A stretch of DNA of 64,000 nucleotides from assembly GCA_963662895.1 (NCBI GenBank), contig OY759981.1, positions 2,356,001 through 2,420,000 of the forward strand, given 5' to 3'. The translations under genes and the position numbers were made by a program. Shown here piece after piece: positions 18,060 through 26,829 of the stretch. The DNA comes from GWE2-42-39 sp963662895 (GTDB taxonomy: Bacteria > Bacteroidota > Bacteroidia > Bacteroidales > Prolixibacteraceae). A model generated the notes under the pieces. That model saw only the letters and a program-made list of their open reading frames with translations. It did not search any database and was not told where the DNA came from. Position 1 is the first letter of the stretch; the number at the start of each line of letters is the position of its first letter.

Positions 18060-19398
18060 ATTTCCGGTTGTATTCGTTTTTAAAGCAGGTACGTACACAT
18101 CGGAAGCCGATATACGATTTGGCAGTATCCTGATATTCGAAACTGCGGGACGAAACCTGGATAAAATAGGCAATGTCTTTCCATGAACCACCTCGTATCA
18201 CTTTTCGTTTTAGAACAGGCGGGTCATCGGGACGGGCATTGTATTCGAAAGCCGGGTTCAGATCGTTTATAATATCATATGACGATTCGTCAAAGGCGCT
18301 GCTTGTCCATTCGGCGACATTTCCGGCCATGTCGTATAGCCCAAACGGATTGGGGTTGAAGCTTCCTACTTTCATGGTATTGGTCGAGTAATTACTGTCG
18401 GCTACATAATTGCCTCGGCGGGGTTTAAAATTGGCCACAAAACAACCTTCCTGATCCCGGGTATAATAACTTCCCTGGGGATACATGGTCATTTGGGTTC
18501 CTCCCCGGGCTGCATATTCCCATTCTGCTTCGTTAGGCAGGCGGTAATCATGAACTTCTGTTTCTTCAATAAAGTGCTGATACTCGTTCAACATTTTGGT
18601 ACGCCAGTTACAAAAAGCTTTTGCCTGTTGCCAAGTCACGCCCACTACCGGATAATCGTCGTATGCAACATGCCAGAAATAATTACGGCTGAACGGTTCG
18701 TTATACGAATATGTAAAATCGCGAATCCACACAAGCGTATCGGGATAGACAGGTGTACTTTCACTCATTATAAACGACGAGCGGTTCTGTACAGGTAGTT
18801 CTTCCCCTTCCTTATTCGTCACCATCCCACTGTACGACTGTGTTGCGTAATTGTAGCTATTGCCCCGTTTGGCAGCCTGCTTGTAGTCGATCCAGTAATA
18901 TTCATATACCAACTTACGCGTATCTATCTGTTTCTTAAAAAACCGGTCTTGTCCCTGGTAAAACAAATCCTCGAGGGCAGTTTTGTATTCCTTGTTTTTC
19001 CAGTCGATCTCTAGTCCCCAGTTCAGGTACGGTTTTTCGGTAAGTTCACCTTTTTCCGTTTCTGTAATTAGAAATTCCGGGAAACTTTCGGCAAGCAGGC
19101 TACGGGCAATCGAATCACGAACCCAGTAAACAAACTGGCGATATTCGTTATTGGTAATTTCCGTTTCATCCATCCAGAAAGAACTAATCGTTACCCGTTT
19201 CGCCGGGGTAGCATTTTTCTCTATGTTCTGATCGCTGGGTCCCATTACAAATGATCCCTGTTCTATTTTGGCCATGCCAAAAGGAATAGGTTCAAAAAAA
19301 GGCTTATGGCCCGAAGTATTCAAATAGTTCAGCCCTTCTTTCTTACATGAAGCAAGAAAGAGAAGCAGACAAAAAAATATGATTGAATACAACCTCAT
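18058..19398 (-). CDS. GldK-like type IX secretion lipoprotein (second copy)
   Basis: A 446-residue lipoprotein (signal ending FLASC) with an FGE-sulfatase/SUMF1-type fold. It is clearly a paralogue of the gldK product encoded at 23022-24359. Both carry the stretch TEITNNEYRQFVYWVRDSIA, the segment WIRDFTYSYNEP, the SUMF1 core MAGNVAEWT and the ending KSYIGFRCVR, and lengths are within one residue. GldK/PorK forms periplasmic rings with GldN. A terminator between gldN and this gene suggests its own transcription unit. It could be a GldJ-equivalent or a ring variant used under other conditions. The enzymatic Cys residues of formylglycine-generating enzymes are not evident, as usual for GldK. 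Confidence 0.88.
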   Translation of the reverse strand: MRLYSIIFFCLLLFLASCKKEGLNYLNTSGHKPFFEPIPFGMAKIEQGSFVMGPSDQNIEKNATPAKRVTISSFWMDETEITNNEYRQFVYWVRDSIARSLLAESFPEFLITETEKGELTEKPYLNWGLEIDWKNKEYKTALEDLFYQGQDRFFKKQIDTRKLVYEYYWIDYKQAAKRGNSYNYATQSYSGMVTNKEGEELPVQNRSSFIMSESTPVYPDTLVWIRDFTYSYNEPFSRNYFWHVAYDDYPVVGVTWQQAKAFCNWRTKMLNEYQHFIEETEVHDYRLPNEAEWEYAARGGTQMTMYPQGSYYTRDQEGCFVANFKPRRGNYVADSNYSTNTMKVGSFNPNPFGLYDMAGNVAEWTSSAFDESSYDIINDLNPAFEYNARPDDPPVLKRKVIRGGSWKDIAYFIQVSSRSFEYQDTAKSYIGFRCVRTCFKNEYNRK

Positions 19399-19473
19399 CG
19401 GTCCGTGAATATTTCTACTTGTATAGTCTGTGTTTATTAAACGGACAGGGAAAAACGATATTGCCGCTTTTAT

Positions 19474-19510
19474 AAAAAAAGCCTTACAAGTAGTAATCTT
19501 ATAAGGCTTT
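19474..19510 (-). terminator. Rho-independent terminator after gldN
   Basis: On the minus strand a 9-bp perfect stem, AAAGCCTTA and TAAGGCTTT (19502-19510 and 19478-19486), is followed by a run of seven T residues. It lies 20 bp downstream of the gldN stop, between it and the second GldK-like gene. Confidence 0.85.
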
Positions 19511-19529
19511 GGACTTTATTTATCTGATT

Positions 19530-20384
19530 TTAATACTCCCAGAGGTCTTGTTCAAAGTTGAAAATTTCTTTTTCAATCCGTTTCGATTCCAGCATGGCTT
19601 CTTTGCCATTGAGGTAATCGCTTATACTACGATTGTTGAAGGTGTTCGATTCCTTAACTACATAACTATTGAACCTGCGTTTGATAAACAGGTCGTCGAA
19701 CGACATATTGCGGGCTGTATTATTCGGATTGATCACTGCATGGATAGCAAGCAAATTTCTGGCTTCAGGATAATAAATCCAGAATACCTGTCGACGCTGC
19801 ACATTTTCCTGATTAATATCTTCATCACGATAAAACTCCTGTATGGGGCAAATACCGATGAGTCGTACATTCAGGGTTGAAGTTTGTTTATCAAAATACC
19901 ATTCTTCCTTCAGCATGATCTGCTTTATTTCTTCACCCCTGATTTCTCCCTGGACGACTTTCTCGACCAACTCTCCGGTTAGCGGGTCACGGACTTTACG
20001 GGTTCGCGAGGTAGCCCCGAATGTCTCTTTTACCTGATCAAAAGTCATGGGGACTTTAAATTCGTCGTCGTTACGGGCATCGTAAGCAGTCAGTTGTCCA
20101 TCCTCAATTCCACGCAACAGAAGACTTACCAAGTTTAAACGCCCTTCCGTTTCATTGGTCGGAAAATACAATACCTGGTTCATCTTTTCGCGCAGATCAA
20201 TTACACGCCAGATTTTTTTCGACCACATTACATCAGCCTCCCGAACAGATGCTAACGGCATCGGCTTACGTTTCGTAAGGTCTTCCCGTTTATATGCTCC
20301 GTCCATAATTTGTGCCTTTGTTTCGTGCTGAAAGGCTGTAAGCATAAAAATCATTATTCCGAAAAAAACAAATACCTTTTTCAT
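19530..20384 (-). CDS. gldN: Type IX secretion/gliding protein GldN (PorN)
   Basis: GldN is the periplasmic partner of the lipoprotein GldK; together they build large rings under the outer membrane that are driven by the GldLM motor. The 284-residue product has an N-terminal signal peptide (about residues 1-24) and family phrases such as VMWSKKIWRVIDLREKMNQ, LIGICPIQEFY and VFWIYYPEAR. It begins 2 bp after the gldM stop and ends the operon at a strong terminator. Length and order are as expected for Bacteroidota. Confidence 0.96.
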   Translation of the reverse strand: MKKVFVFFGIMIFMLTAFQHETKAQIMDGAYKREDLTKRKPMPLASVREADVMWSKKIWRVIDLREKMNQVLYFPTNETEGRLNLVSLLLRGIEDGQLTAYDARNDDEFKVPMTFDQVKETFGATSRTRKVRDPLTGELVEKVVQGEIRGEEIKQIMLKEEWYFDKQTSTLNVRLIGICPIQEFYRDEDINQENVQRRQVFWIYYPEARNLLAIHAVINPNNTARNMSFDDLFIKRRFNSYVVKESNTFNNRSISDYLNGKEAMLESKRIEKEIFNFEQDLWEY

Positions 20385-20386
20385 GG

Positions 20387-21997
20387 CTATCTTATTTTAA
20401 AAGTAATTGGCGAGAGGTCTTTTACTACCCCGTTGTCGCCTCTTGCCTTAATGTTATCAATGTATATAATATTTCCTTGTGACAGTTGTTTAAACTGGTC
20501 CTTTTGTTCTCTGGTAAAAAGGTTCGATTCCGATGAGTAGGTCCGCACATAAGTTCCGGAGAACGATACATCGAACTGCGTTACAGTGTATTTCAAATCG
20601 AAGTCGAAATCTTTCAGGATTGCAAAAATCCCTTCTTCCACCAATAAATTCTCTTTTCGAATGTTACCTCCGTTCTTCCCGGCAATTTCAGCTACTGGTG
20701 AAGGGACCTCCTTTACCCTGAATGGCATAGAACCCATCATCCGCTTTTGTCCGCCAACAGTAGCAAAAACTTCAATCTTTGTCCTTTTAGCATTGGGATC
20801 CAGATCATTGGGAAACACAACGAATTCGTTACCCTGCTGTTCAATTTTTCCGTTAGTTATCGTAGCTTCAATATTTCCGGAAGGAATCCCCGGCACACTT
20901 ACGCTTACCGGATTAGCCAATCCCTGATACAGTACATTCATTTTGGTTGGCGAGATCGTAACGCTTGGTCTTCCGACCTGGTATTCACTTTCGAACGGAT
21001 ATGTGTTATAATTACCATCCGGGGTCTTGTATTTGATCTGCCCTCCCCATTTGAAGGTGCCTACCGTGTTGCCCTGAGCTCTGTAAATCCCTTTCCCGTC
21101 AACGATCGGAAGTTTTGTATTCCCGACGAAAATATCGGGTTGCTGGGTCGATTCTTCGGCCCCCAGGAAAATCTGTGCTTCGAATATATCCCCTTCGAGC
21201 ACATAGGTAGATTTGGGTAAAACATAAGCGCTCAGTTTATCGAATTTAAAAGAACTGGCATCAATACGTCCGTAAAGATTATTGATCACATTTGTTTCAA
21301 CATCTTTAATGTCAATCTGAATTTTTGACAGCAAGGCGATAACAGCGATCATTGGCATATTTTCAAAATGTGTAATTTCCCAGGTTTTTTTCTCGCCGCC
21401 TTCTTTCAGGTTGATCGGGGGATTGGAAGTATCAAGTGCTTTGTTGATGGTTTCAATAACCGGCGAGTTTTTATCCAGTTGTGAAATCATGAATACCCTA
21501 AAGCTGTCAATATCGCTTTTTAGACTTTTAGCTCGCTTTTTTGCGATCATTATTTCCGAAGAAGTATTTATGTCGTCTTGTTTGATAATTAGAATTGTAT
21601 CGCCATTGTTGTTCACCATGAACGGCGTATCTCCGATTCTTGTTCCTTTATATTCCGGATCACTTAGGTTTTTTCCCCCGGACCTGAGAATTAAAGATTC
21701 TTTTAACGCCTGAATTTTATGGATTAATGTATCGGTCTCGGATTTTACGGATAAAGCTTTATCTCTCCATTTTTTAACTTTGACTTGATTCAACATATAT
21801 GCTTTATCGAATGAACTATAGATTAATTGATTTTTCAGGTCAACCGTATTTAATGTCTGAGTAAGGCTTGAGTCGACGACTTTAAAAGCATCTAAAACTT
21901 CTGAAGCTACATTTAGTGCCATCATCGAGACGAACACCAGATACATCATGTTTATCATCTTTTGCCTCGCGGTTTCCGGGCAATTCTTCGTTCCCAT
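20387..21997 (-). CDS. gldM: Type IX secretion/gliding motor protein GldM (PorM)
   Basis: GldM spans the inner membrane with one helix and projects a long periplasmic arm of four domains that contacts the GldKN ring; with GldL it forms the proton-driven motor. The 536-residue protein has the short cytoplasmic N-terminus MGTKNCPETARQKMINMMYL and one transmembrane segment. A helical first periplasmic domain to about residue 220 is followed by beta-rich domains with phrases such as VSVPGIPSGNIEATITNG near residues 365-385. It lies 15 bp after gldL and 2 bp before gldN. Confidence 0.96.
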   Translation of the reverse strand: MGTKNCPETARQKMINMMYLVFVSMMALNVASEVLDAFKVVDSSLTQTLNTVDLKNQLIYSSFDKAYMLNQVKVKKWRDKALSVKSETDTLIHKIQALKESLILRSGGKNLSDPEYKGTRIGDTPFMVNNNGDTILIIKQDDINTSSEIMIAKKRAKSLKSDIDSFRVFMISQLDKNSPVIETINKALDTSNPPINLKEGGEKKTWEITHFENMPMIAVIALLSKIQIDIKDVETNVINNLYGRIDASSFKFDKLSAYVLPKSTYVLEGDIFEAQIFLGAEESTQQPDIFVGNTKLPIVDGKGIYRAQGNTVGTFKWGGQIKYKTPDGNYNTYPFESEYQVGRPSVTISPTKMNVLYQGLANPVSVSVPGIPSGNIEATITNGKIEQQGNEFVVFPNDLDPNAKRTKIEVFATVGGQKRMMGSMPFRVKEVPSPVAEIAGKNGGNIRKENLLVEEGIFAILKDFDFDLKYTVTQFDVSFSGTYVRTYSSESNLFTREQKDQFKQLSQGNIIYIDNIKARGDNGVVKDLSPITFKIR

Positions 21998-22012
21998 ATC
22001 TTCAGCTCTGTT

Positions 22013-22996
22013 TTATTTTTTCTTATAGTTCATGGCTCCCAGCATGTTGCCATAAATTGAGTTCAGCGATTCAAGGTGACTGTTAAGTAACTCGGCATTT
22101 TTTTTGTATTTTTTGATTTCCTCAATAGAATCGGTTATTACACTGTTCATCTGATTCAAATCGGCAAAGAATTTCTGAGAGGACTGCATCTGTTCAGAAG
22201 TCCCTTTCAACTGGTTTTCGTAAGTTGCATTCAGACTTTCTATATTTTTATTAAGCTTACTCAGGTTTTCGCCATAGACTTTTGAATTTATATCAATGTC
22301 CTTAAATCCGGTCGTGATTGACCCCGACAATTTTTCGTACGAATCAAGCAGTTTATCTTCGGAAACATTTACCTGTTCTATGAAATTCTTACTTGTTTTA
22401 TTCAGGCTTGAAAGCATCTCAACGCCGCTTTCCGATATTTTTTGTGCTGTATTGCTGTATGCGTCTACCAGGGTTCCAACCGATTTATTAATTTCTTCGT
22501 TTGCACGGTTATTTATTTCAGAAAAGACAACCATTGATTCGGCTGCTGAATTCAGGTTTCTCACATAAATATCGGTAGCCAGTGTCGCCGTTGAAATATC
22601 GCTGATACTTGAAGCTGTATTGCTAAGGTCAGTTAACCCTTTGCTTACTTTGGTCAGTAAATCAGGGGTTATATTGGTTGATTCAAACAACTTGTCTAAA
22701 TTAGAGCTTTGTTGATTTTTCTCTTTCATCAACTCATATTCTCCGTCCAGTACATAATCGTCCCGAAGTTCCGGATATACTTTGCTCCAGTCAGGTAACT
22801 CCATTGGGGGTTCAAATGCCGAAATAAAGAATATAAAAGCTTCTGTAATCAGGCCAGCCATCAGGAATAGCCCGGAATTGGGCCAGTGCTGAAGTTTAAA
22901 TAATGCTCCCAAAAGCACCACCGAAGCCCCCAGATTATAAACATATCCGGTAAATGTTTTCCACCTTTTTGTCTGAAGAATGTCACCAATATTCAT
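22013..22996 (-). CDS. gldL: Type IX secretion/gliding motor protein GldL (PorL)
   Basis: GldL has two transmembrane helices that surround the GldM helix, and it converts proton flow into motion. I place the start at the ATG at 22996 (327 residues), because the preceding open codons lack family sequence and overlap gldK. The N-terminus reads YNLGASVVLLGALFKLQHWP, then GLITEAFIFFISAFEPP with Glu52, which aligns with the proton-carrying glutamate in the second helix of Flavobacterium GldL. After residue 65 the protein is a long cytoplasmic coiled-coil-like tail rich in Ser, Asn and Glu. Spacing to gldK is 25 bp. Confidence 0.95.
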   Translation of the reverse strand: MNIGDILQTKRWKTFTGYVYNLGASVVLLGALFKLQHWPNSGLFLMAGLITEAFIFFISAFEPPMELPDWSKVYPELRDDYVLDGEYELMKEKNQQSSNLDKLFESTNITPDLLTKVSKGLTDLSNTASSISDISTATLATDIYVRNLNSAAESMVVFSEINNRANEEINKSVGTLVDAYSNTAQKISESGVEMLSSLNKTSKNFIEQVNVSEDKLLDSYEKLSGSITTGFKDIDINSKVYGENLSKLNKNIESLNATYENQLKGTSEQMQSSQKFFADLNQMNSVITDSIEEIKKYKKNAELLNSHLESLNSIYGNMLGAMNYKKK

Positions 22997-23021
22997 CTGA
23001 TATCTATTAATTTTGGTTGAT

Positions 23022-24359
23022 CTAGAATTCGTTTCCAAATGATGCACGGACACAACGGAACCCGATATAACTCTTTGTGGTGTCCAGGTATTCGTAACTA
23101 CGTGTTGAAACCTGGATAAATGCTGATATGTCTTTCCATGATCCCCCCCTGATGACTTTACGTTTCAGAGCCGGAGGGTCGGTAGGCAAGGCATTATATG
23201 TGAAATCGGGATTGAAATCGTTGAAATACATGTATGATGACTCATCGTAGGCCGATTTAGTCCACTCGGCAACATTACCAGCCATATCATATAGCCCGAA
23301 TTCATTCGGGTCGTAGCTACCCACTTTCATAGAAGCAATACCTCCATCTTCGGAATAATTGCCTCGTAACGGTTTAAAATTAGCCAAAAAAACTCCCTTC
23401 TGATCACGGGTATAATAACCTCCCCACGGATACATGGCCAGATGCAGACCTCCTCTTGCTGCATATTCCCATTGCACCTCCGAAGGCAATTCGTAATCCT
23501 GAAGAGTTGCTTCATTACGGCTGGCAAGAAAATCATTCTGTATCTTGGTCCTCCAACTGCAAAAAGCATTAGCCTGTTCCCAATCGACTCCCACTACCGG
23601 ATAATCGTCGAATCCCGGATGCCAAAAATAGCGGGTAGCCCAAGGTTCATTGTACGAGTAGGTAAAGTCACGTATCCAGCAAAGTGTATCGGGATAAACA
23701 TCTACCAGATAACGCATGATGAAAGAAGAACGGTTTTGAATAGGGATTTCCTCTCCATTATCATTAAAAACAGTACCGTTGTAGCTTTGGGTCTTGTAAT
23801 TATACATGTTTGCCCGACGGGCAGCCTGCTTATAATCAATTTTATGATATTCGTAAAACAACTTGCGGGCATCAATTTCCTTTTTGTAAAAGAAACGCTC
23901 ATTTTCCGGAATGTACATTTCTTCGAGGGCATCGGCATAGTCGGGATTGTCCCATTCCAGTTTTTCATTCCAGTTCAAACGTGGCTGGTCAAGCGGATTG
24001 CCATCCCTGTCTTCACTGATCAAAAATTCAGGATACTGCTCTGCCAGAAGGGTTCTTGCAATTGAATCTCTGACCCAATATACGAATTGCCTGTATTCGT
24101 TGTTGGTAATTTCCGTATCATCCATCCAAAAAGCATCAATCGATACGGTTTTGGCGGGTGTATTTGACCAGGTAATATCCTGATCATTCGGACCTATATT
24201 CAGGCTCCCGCGATGGATGAAACTCATTCCGAGAGGTTTGGGCTCAAACCATTTTCCTCTTCCCGGCACCCCTGTAAGTTCTCCATTACCCGATTTATTA
24301 CATCCGATAATAGCAACAACAGCAGTTAAAACTAACCCAAATGAAACAATTTTTTTCAT
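23022..24359 (-). CDS. gldK: Type IX secretion/gliding lipoprotein GldK (PorK)
   Basis: GldK is the lipoprotein half of the periplasmic PorKN ring. The 445-residue product carries a lipoprotein signal ending VAIIGC (Cys at about residue 20). A SUMF1-type domain follows, with TEITNNEYRQFVYW, WEYAARGG, YPWGGYYTRDQ, FGLYDMAGNVAEWT and KVIRGGSWKD. It is the copy inside the porP-gldK-gldL-gldM-gldN operon and so is the likely canonical GldK; a close paralogue lies at 18058-19398. porP ends 30 bp upstream. Confidence 0.95.
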   Translation of the reverse strand: MKKIVSFGLVLTAVVAIIGCNKSGNGELTGVPGRGKWFEPKPLGMSFIHRGSLNIGPNDQDITWSNTPAKTVSIDAFWMDDTEITNNEYRQFVYWVRDSIARTLLAEQYPEFLISEDRDGNPLDQPRLNWNEKLEWDNPDYADALEEMYIPENERFFYKKEIDARKLFYEYHKIDYKQAARRANMYNYKTQSYNGTVFNDNGEEIPIQNRSSFIMRYLVDVYPDTLCWIRDFTYSYNEPWATRYFWHPGFDDYPVVGVDWEQANAFCSWRTKIQNDFLASRNEATLQDYELPSEVQWEYAARGGLHLAMYPWGGYYTRDQKGVFLANFKPLRGNYSEDGGIASMKVGSYDPNEFGLYDMAGNVAEWTKSAYDESSYMYFNDFNPDFTYNALPTDPPALKRKVIRGGSWKDISAFIQVSTRSYEYLDTTKSYIGFRCVRASFGNEF

Positions 24360-24389
24360 AGTTTTGCTATGTATTTTGAGTACTAATTT

Positions 24390-25337
24390 CTACAAAAATC
24401 TAACACTTTTATATTTTTTCGACCTGCCTTTCCCAAGTTCGAAGGTATAACTGACAAAAAATTCATGTGAACCATATCCATATCTCCCCAAGGCAGAAGT
24501 CACCAGGTCAAAAGCATAACCTGCTTTTATCCCATTCGATAATTCATATTTTAAAAGAACTCCTATTCCGTCGTTTAACCGGTATTTCAAGCCTCCTGCA
24601 ATCCGTTTGTTATATATTACTTCTGCATCTAAATCGAGCTGGAAACTTACCATATCTGTTTTTACAAAAACTGATGGTTGCAACACAAATAACGGATCTG
24701 TCAGTTTTATATTGTATCCACCAAGCAAATAATAATGTCTTACAAGGAAGTCGATTATTTCATCTTCATATTTTATCTCGGCTTGATTAATATGTGTTAC
24801 CGAAACTCCGACAAAATAATCTTTTGACTTCAAATATAATCCAAAACCAATATCAAACACCAACTGACTTACTTCTCCCTGAGGAGCAAGGGGGTCGTTG
24901 GAATCCCAACTGATTTCACCTTCACTATCGGGGACTTTCCATTCGCCGTTATATGATTTATTAAAGAAACCCAATGAAGTCCCAATTCCCAAATCGCCCA
25001 AGCCGGTTTCCATACGGTACGCATAATTTAGATTTAACCTTGCATTCTGTTCGAAACCCTGCTCGTCACTAATAATATTCAATCCTATTCCACTTTTAAT
25101 ACCAAATACCCTAGTTTGAAACCCAGCGCTGAAAACCAACGTTTTAGGTGCTCCCTCAAAACCCGTCCACTGATAGCGATTCAATAATATTCCACTAATT
25201 CCATAATCGCTTCCAGCAAAACCGGGATTCACAGTCAGGTGGATTAACTTATTGAAACTGAACTGTGGATCTTGCTGAGCAAGTGCCGCTAAGTTAGCTA
25301 TTATTAACAAAAATAAAAAACAAAATATTTTTTTCAT
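24390..25337 (-). CDS. porP: Type IX secretion outer-membrane protein PorP/SprF family
   Basis: The family contains outer-membrane beta-barrel proteins that contact the PorKN ring or escort gliding adhesins. From the ATG at 25337 (315 residues) there is a signal peptide ending in ALAQ, then the family start QDPQFSFNKLIHLTVNPGFA and GILLNRYQWTGFEGAP, followed by alternating beta-strand sequence and a C-terminal FFVSYTFELG strand. Upstream open codons lack a signal and were excluded. It heads the gldKLMN operon. SprF-type assignment is possible, but the operon position favours PorP. Confidence 0.92.
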   Translation of the reverse strand: MKKIFCFLFLLIIANLAALAQQDPQFSFNKLIHLTVNPGFAGSDYGISGILLNRYQWTGFEGAPKTLVFSAGFQTRVFGIKSGIGLNIISDEQGFEQNARLNLNYAYRMETGLGDLGIGTSLGFFNKSYNGEWKVPDSEGEISWDSNDPLAPQGEVSQLVFDIGFGLYLKSKDYFVGVSVTHINQAEIKYEDEIIDFLVRHYYLLGGYNIKLTDPLFVLQPSVFVKTDMVSFQLDLDAEVIYNKRIAGGLKYRLNDGIGVLLKYELSNGIKAGYAFDLVTSALGRYGYGSHEFFVSYTFELGKGRSKKYKSVRFL

Positions 25338-25566
25338 ATTAACGCTAAAGCGACCTCTTTTCATACCATTTTTAATACGGTAAAATAATAAAAAATAGTT
25401 CACTGTATCAAGCCGAAATAGTTCCTGTATGTTTGAACGGTTACTATATTATTTTTATTTCACATGACGATCTTTCAAACCTCCGGTTTTTTTGTTTTAT
25501 GCTAATTTCATCCTTGTTCCCTGTGAATTTATACTCTCCGAATTTCTGCTGTTCTTCCCGGGCTTT
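25338..25566. promoter_or_regulatory. Leader and promoter region of the porP-gldKLMN operon
   Basis: This 229-bp AT-rich gap precedes porP and follows the upstream ureohydrolase-like gene on the same strand, so it probably carries the operon promoter. I see no exact TAnnTTTG element and no hairpin with a T-tract. The call rests on position. Confidence 0.35.
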
Positions 25567-26715
25567 TTAATTTTTATCGAGCATCTGCAGGTTTCTCCAC
25601 CATCGGTCGGGTATTTCATTTTTTGATGCCGACCGGTAGTCTTCTTCTGTACAAGGAATAACCAGGCGTTTTTTCCCCTCTGTATCCTGAATTTCTATCC
25701 ACCACCGTCCCGTTTTCCGGCTTTGGTAAAAGGTGAGAGGTAAATCGACATCCTCCAGATCGACTACAAACTGATTAAACCCGGCTCCATATTTTTCCGG
25801 CAATTCATGCACCCGATGAGAAAAACCTTCCAAAAAATGCCAGATTACCTGCGCCATCAACTTTGCCGTCATATCTTGATGGTCGTTTTGAGGCATCATA
25901 TTAAAAAAACCGGCAATACTAAGTTTGTCGGCCATCCCGGCATAACGGGCGATATGACAGGCTTCTTCGGCATACAAACCATTGGGCGAAGCAAAATATT
26001 GCCCCGGTGCATCAAAAGACCTGATGGCATTAATATCGAAACTGAATATATCAGCATTTCGCAAAAGGGGTTCTATTATTGTCATATCGTATCTGATTTG
26101 CCCCAGTCTTTTAGTCTCACAACACAACTGGTTTAAATAGTCTAATTCAAGAGAGTCTGTAAAATATGATTGATAGCCAAGCAGGGCGTGTGAAATCAGA
26201 TTTTTCTGTTTTTCGAAAATCAGACTTAAATAGGTTTCTGAATTAATAGTCTTGATCCCTTTTCTGAAATCAAATTTTGGATCAACAGTAACCAAACTAA
26301 AGGGATCTTCTTCAAAACATTTTGAGATACCAAAAGTCAGATCCTGACTACCCCCGATAATCAATATGGCCTTTTCCATTTTGCGAAAACTTTCGCAGAC
26401 GTCTTTCAGGGCAAAATAAGTATCGGTTACCGAGTTCCCGGTTTTCAGGTTTCCAATATCCAATACTTTAAAACGGGCTCCTATACGATTAAGGTTGTAA
26501 AGGTGTTTCCTGATTTTATCAGGAGCTTTGGCCGGGCCTGCAACCAGCGAATTCCGGTCTTCTTGTACTCCAAAAATGATCAAATCAGCCTTTTCCGGGG
26601 GCAGTTTATCCTGATTTTTTTCCAGCAGTGCCCCCAGCGTAAATTTTTTCTGCCCCCATCCTGCATATTCAATTTTCGAAAAATCAACGGGTTTAAAATA
26701 CAGATCGATGTCCAT
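25567..26715 (-). CDS. Ureohydrolase (arginase/formimidoylglutamase) fold protein with degraded metal site
   Basis: The 382-residue sequence follows the ureohydrolase fold: PAKAPDKIRKHLYNL matches the early substrate loop, ILIIGGSQDLTFG (about 117-129) the first metal motif, VTVDPKFDFR (142-151) the second, and SFDINAIRSFDAPGQ (225-239) the third. Compared with the arginase ligand set (His; Asp, His, Asp; Asp, Asp), the first His is Gln124, the second His is Lys147 and the last Asp is Asn229, while three Asp remain. Manganese-dependent hydrolysis is therefore doubtful. The gene lies between topA and porP, all on the minus strand. It is usually annotated formimidoylglutamase; I consider a non-catalytic role likelier. 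Confidence 0.8.
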   Translation of the reverse strand: MDIDLYFKPVDFSKIEYAGWGQKKFTLGALLEKNQDKLPPEKADLIIFGVQEDRNSLVAGPAKAPDKIRKHLYNLNRIGARFKVLDIGNLKTGNSVTDTYFALKDVCESFRKMEKAILIIGGSQDLTFGISKCFEEDPFSLVTVDPKFDFRKGIKTINSETYLSLIFEKQKNLISHALLGYQSYFTDSLELDYLNQLCCETKRLGQIRYDMTIIEPLLRNADIFSFDINAIRSFDAPGQYFASPNGLYAEEACHIARYAGMADKLSIAGFFNMMPQNDHQDMTAKLMAQVIWHFLEGFSHRVHELPEKYGAGFNQFVVDLEDVDLPLTFYQSRKTGRWWIEIQDTEGKKRLVIPCTEEDYRSASKNEIPDRWWRNLQMLDKN

Positions 26716-26791
26716 TATCCGGTTTATTTATCATGTCATGAAGATATGTTTTTATCGTGAAAGATAAGGCCTGCAATATTATTTTTTCAGA

Positions 26792-26825
26792 AAAAAGGGC
26801 AAACATGGTATTGTCTGCCCTTTTT
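26792..26825 (-). terminator. Rho-independent terminator after topA
   Basis: Perfect 10-bp stem AAAAAGGGCA (26792-26801) and TGCCCTTTTT (26816-26825) around a 14-nt loop, just below the topA stop at 26830. On the minus strand the 3' arm ends in a T-rich stretch. Confidence 0.8.
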
Positions 26826-26829
26826 CTGT

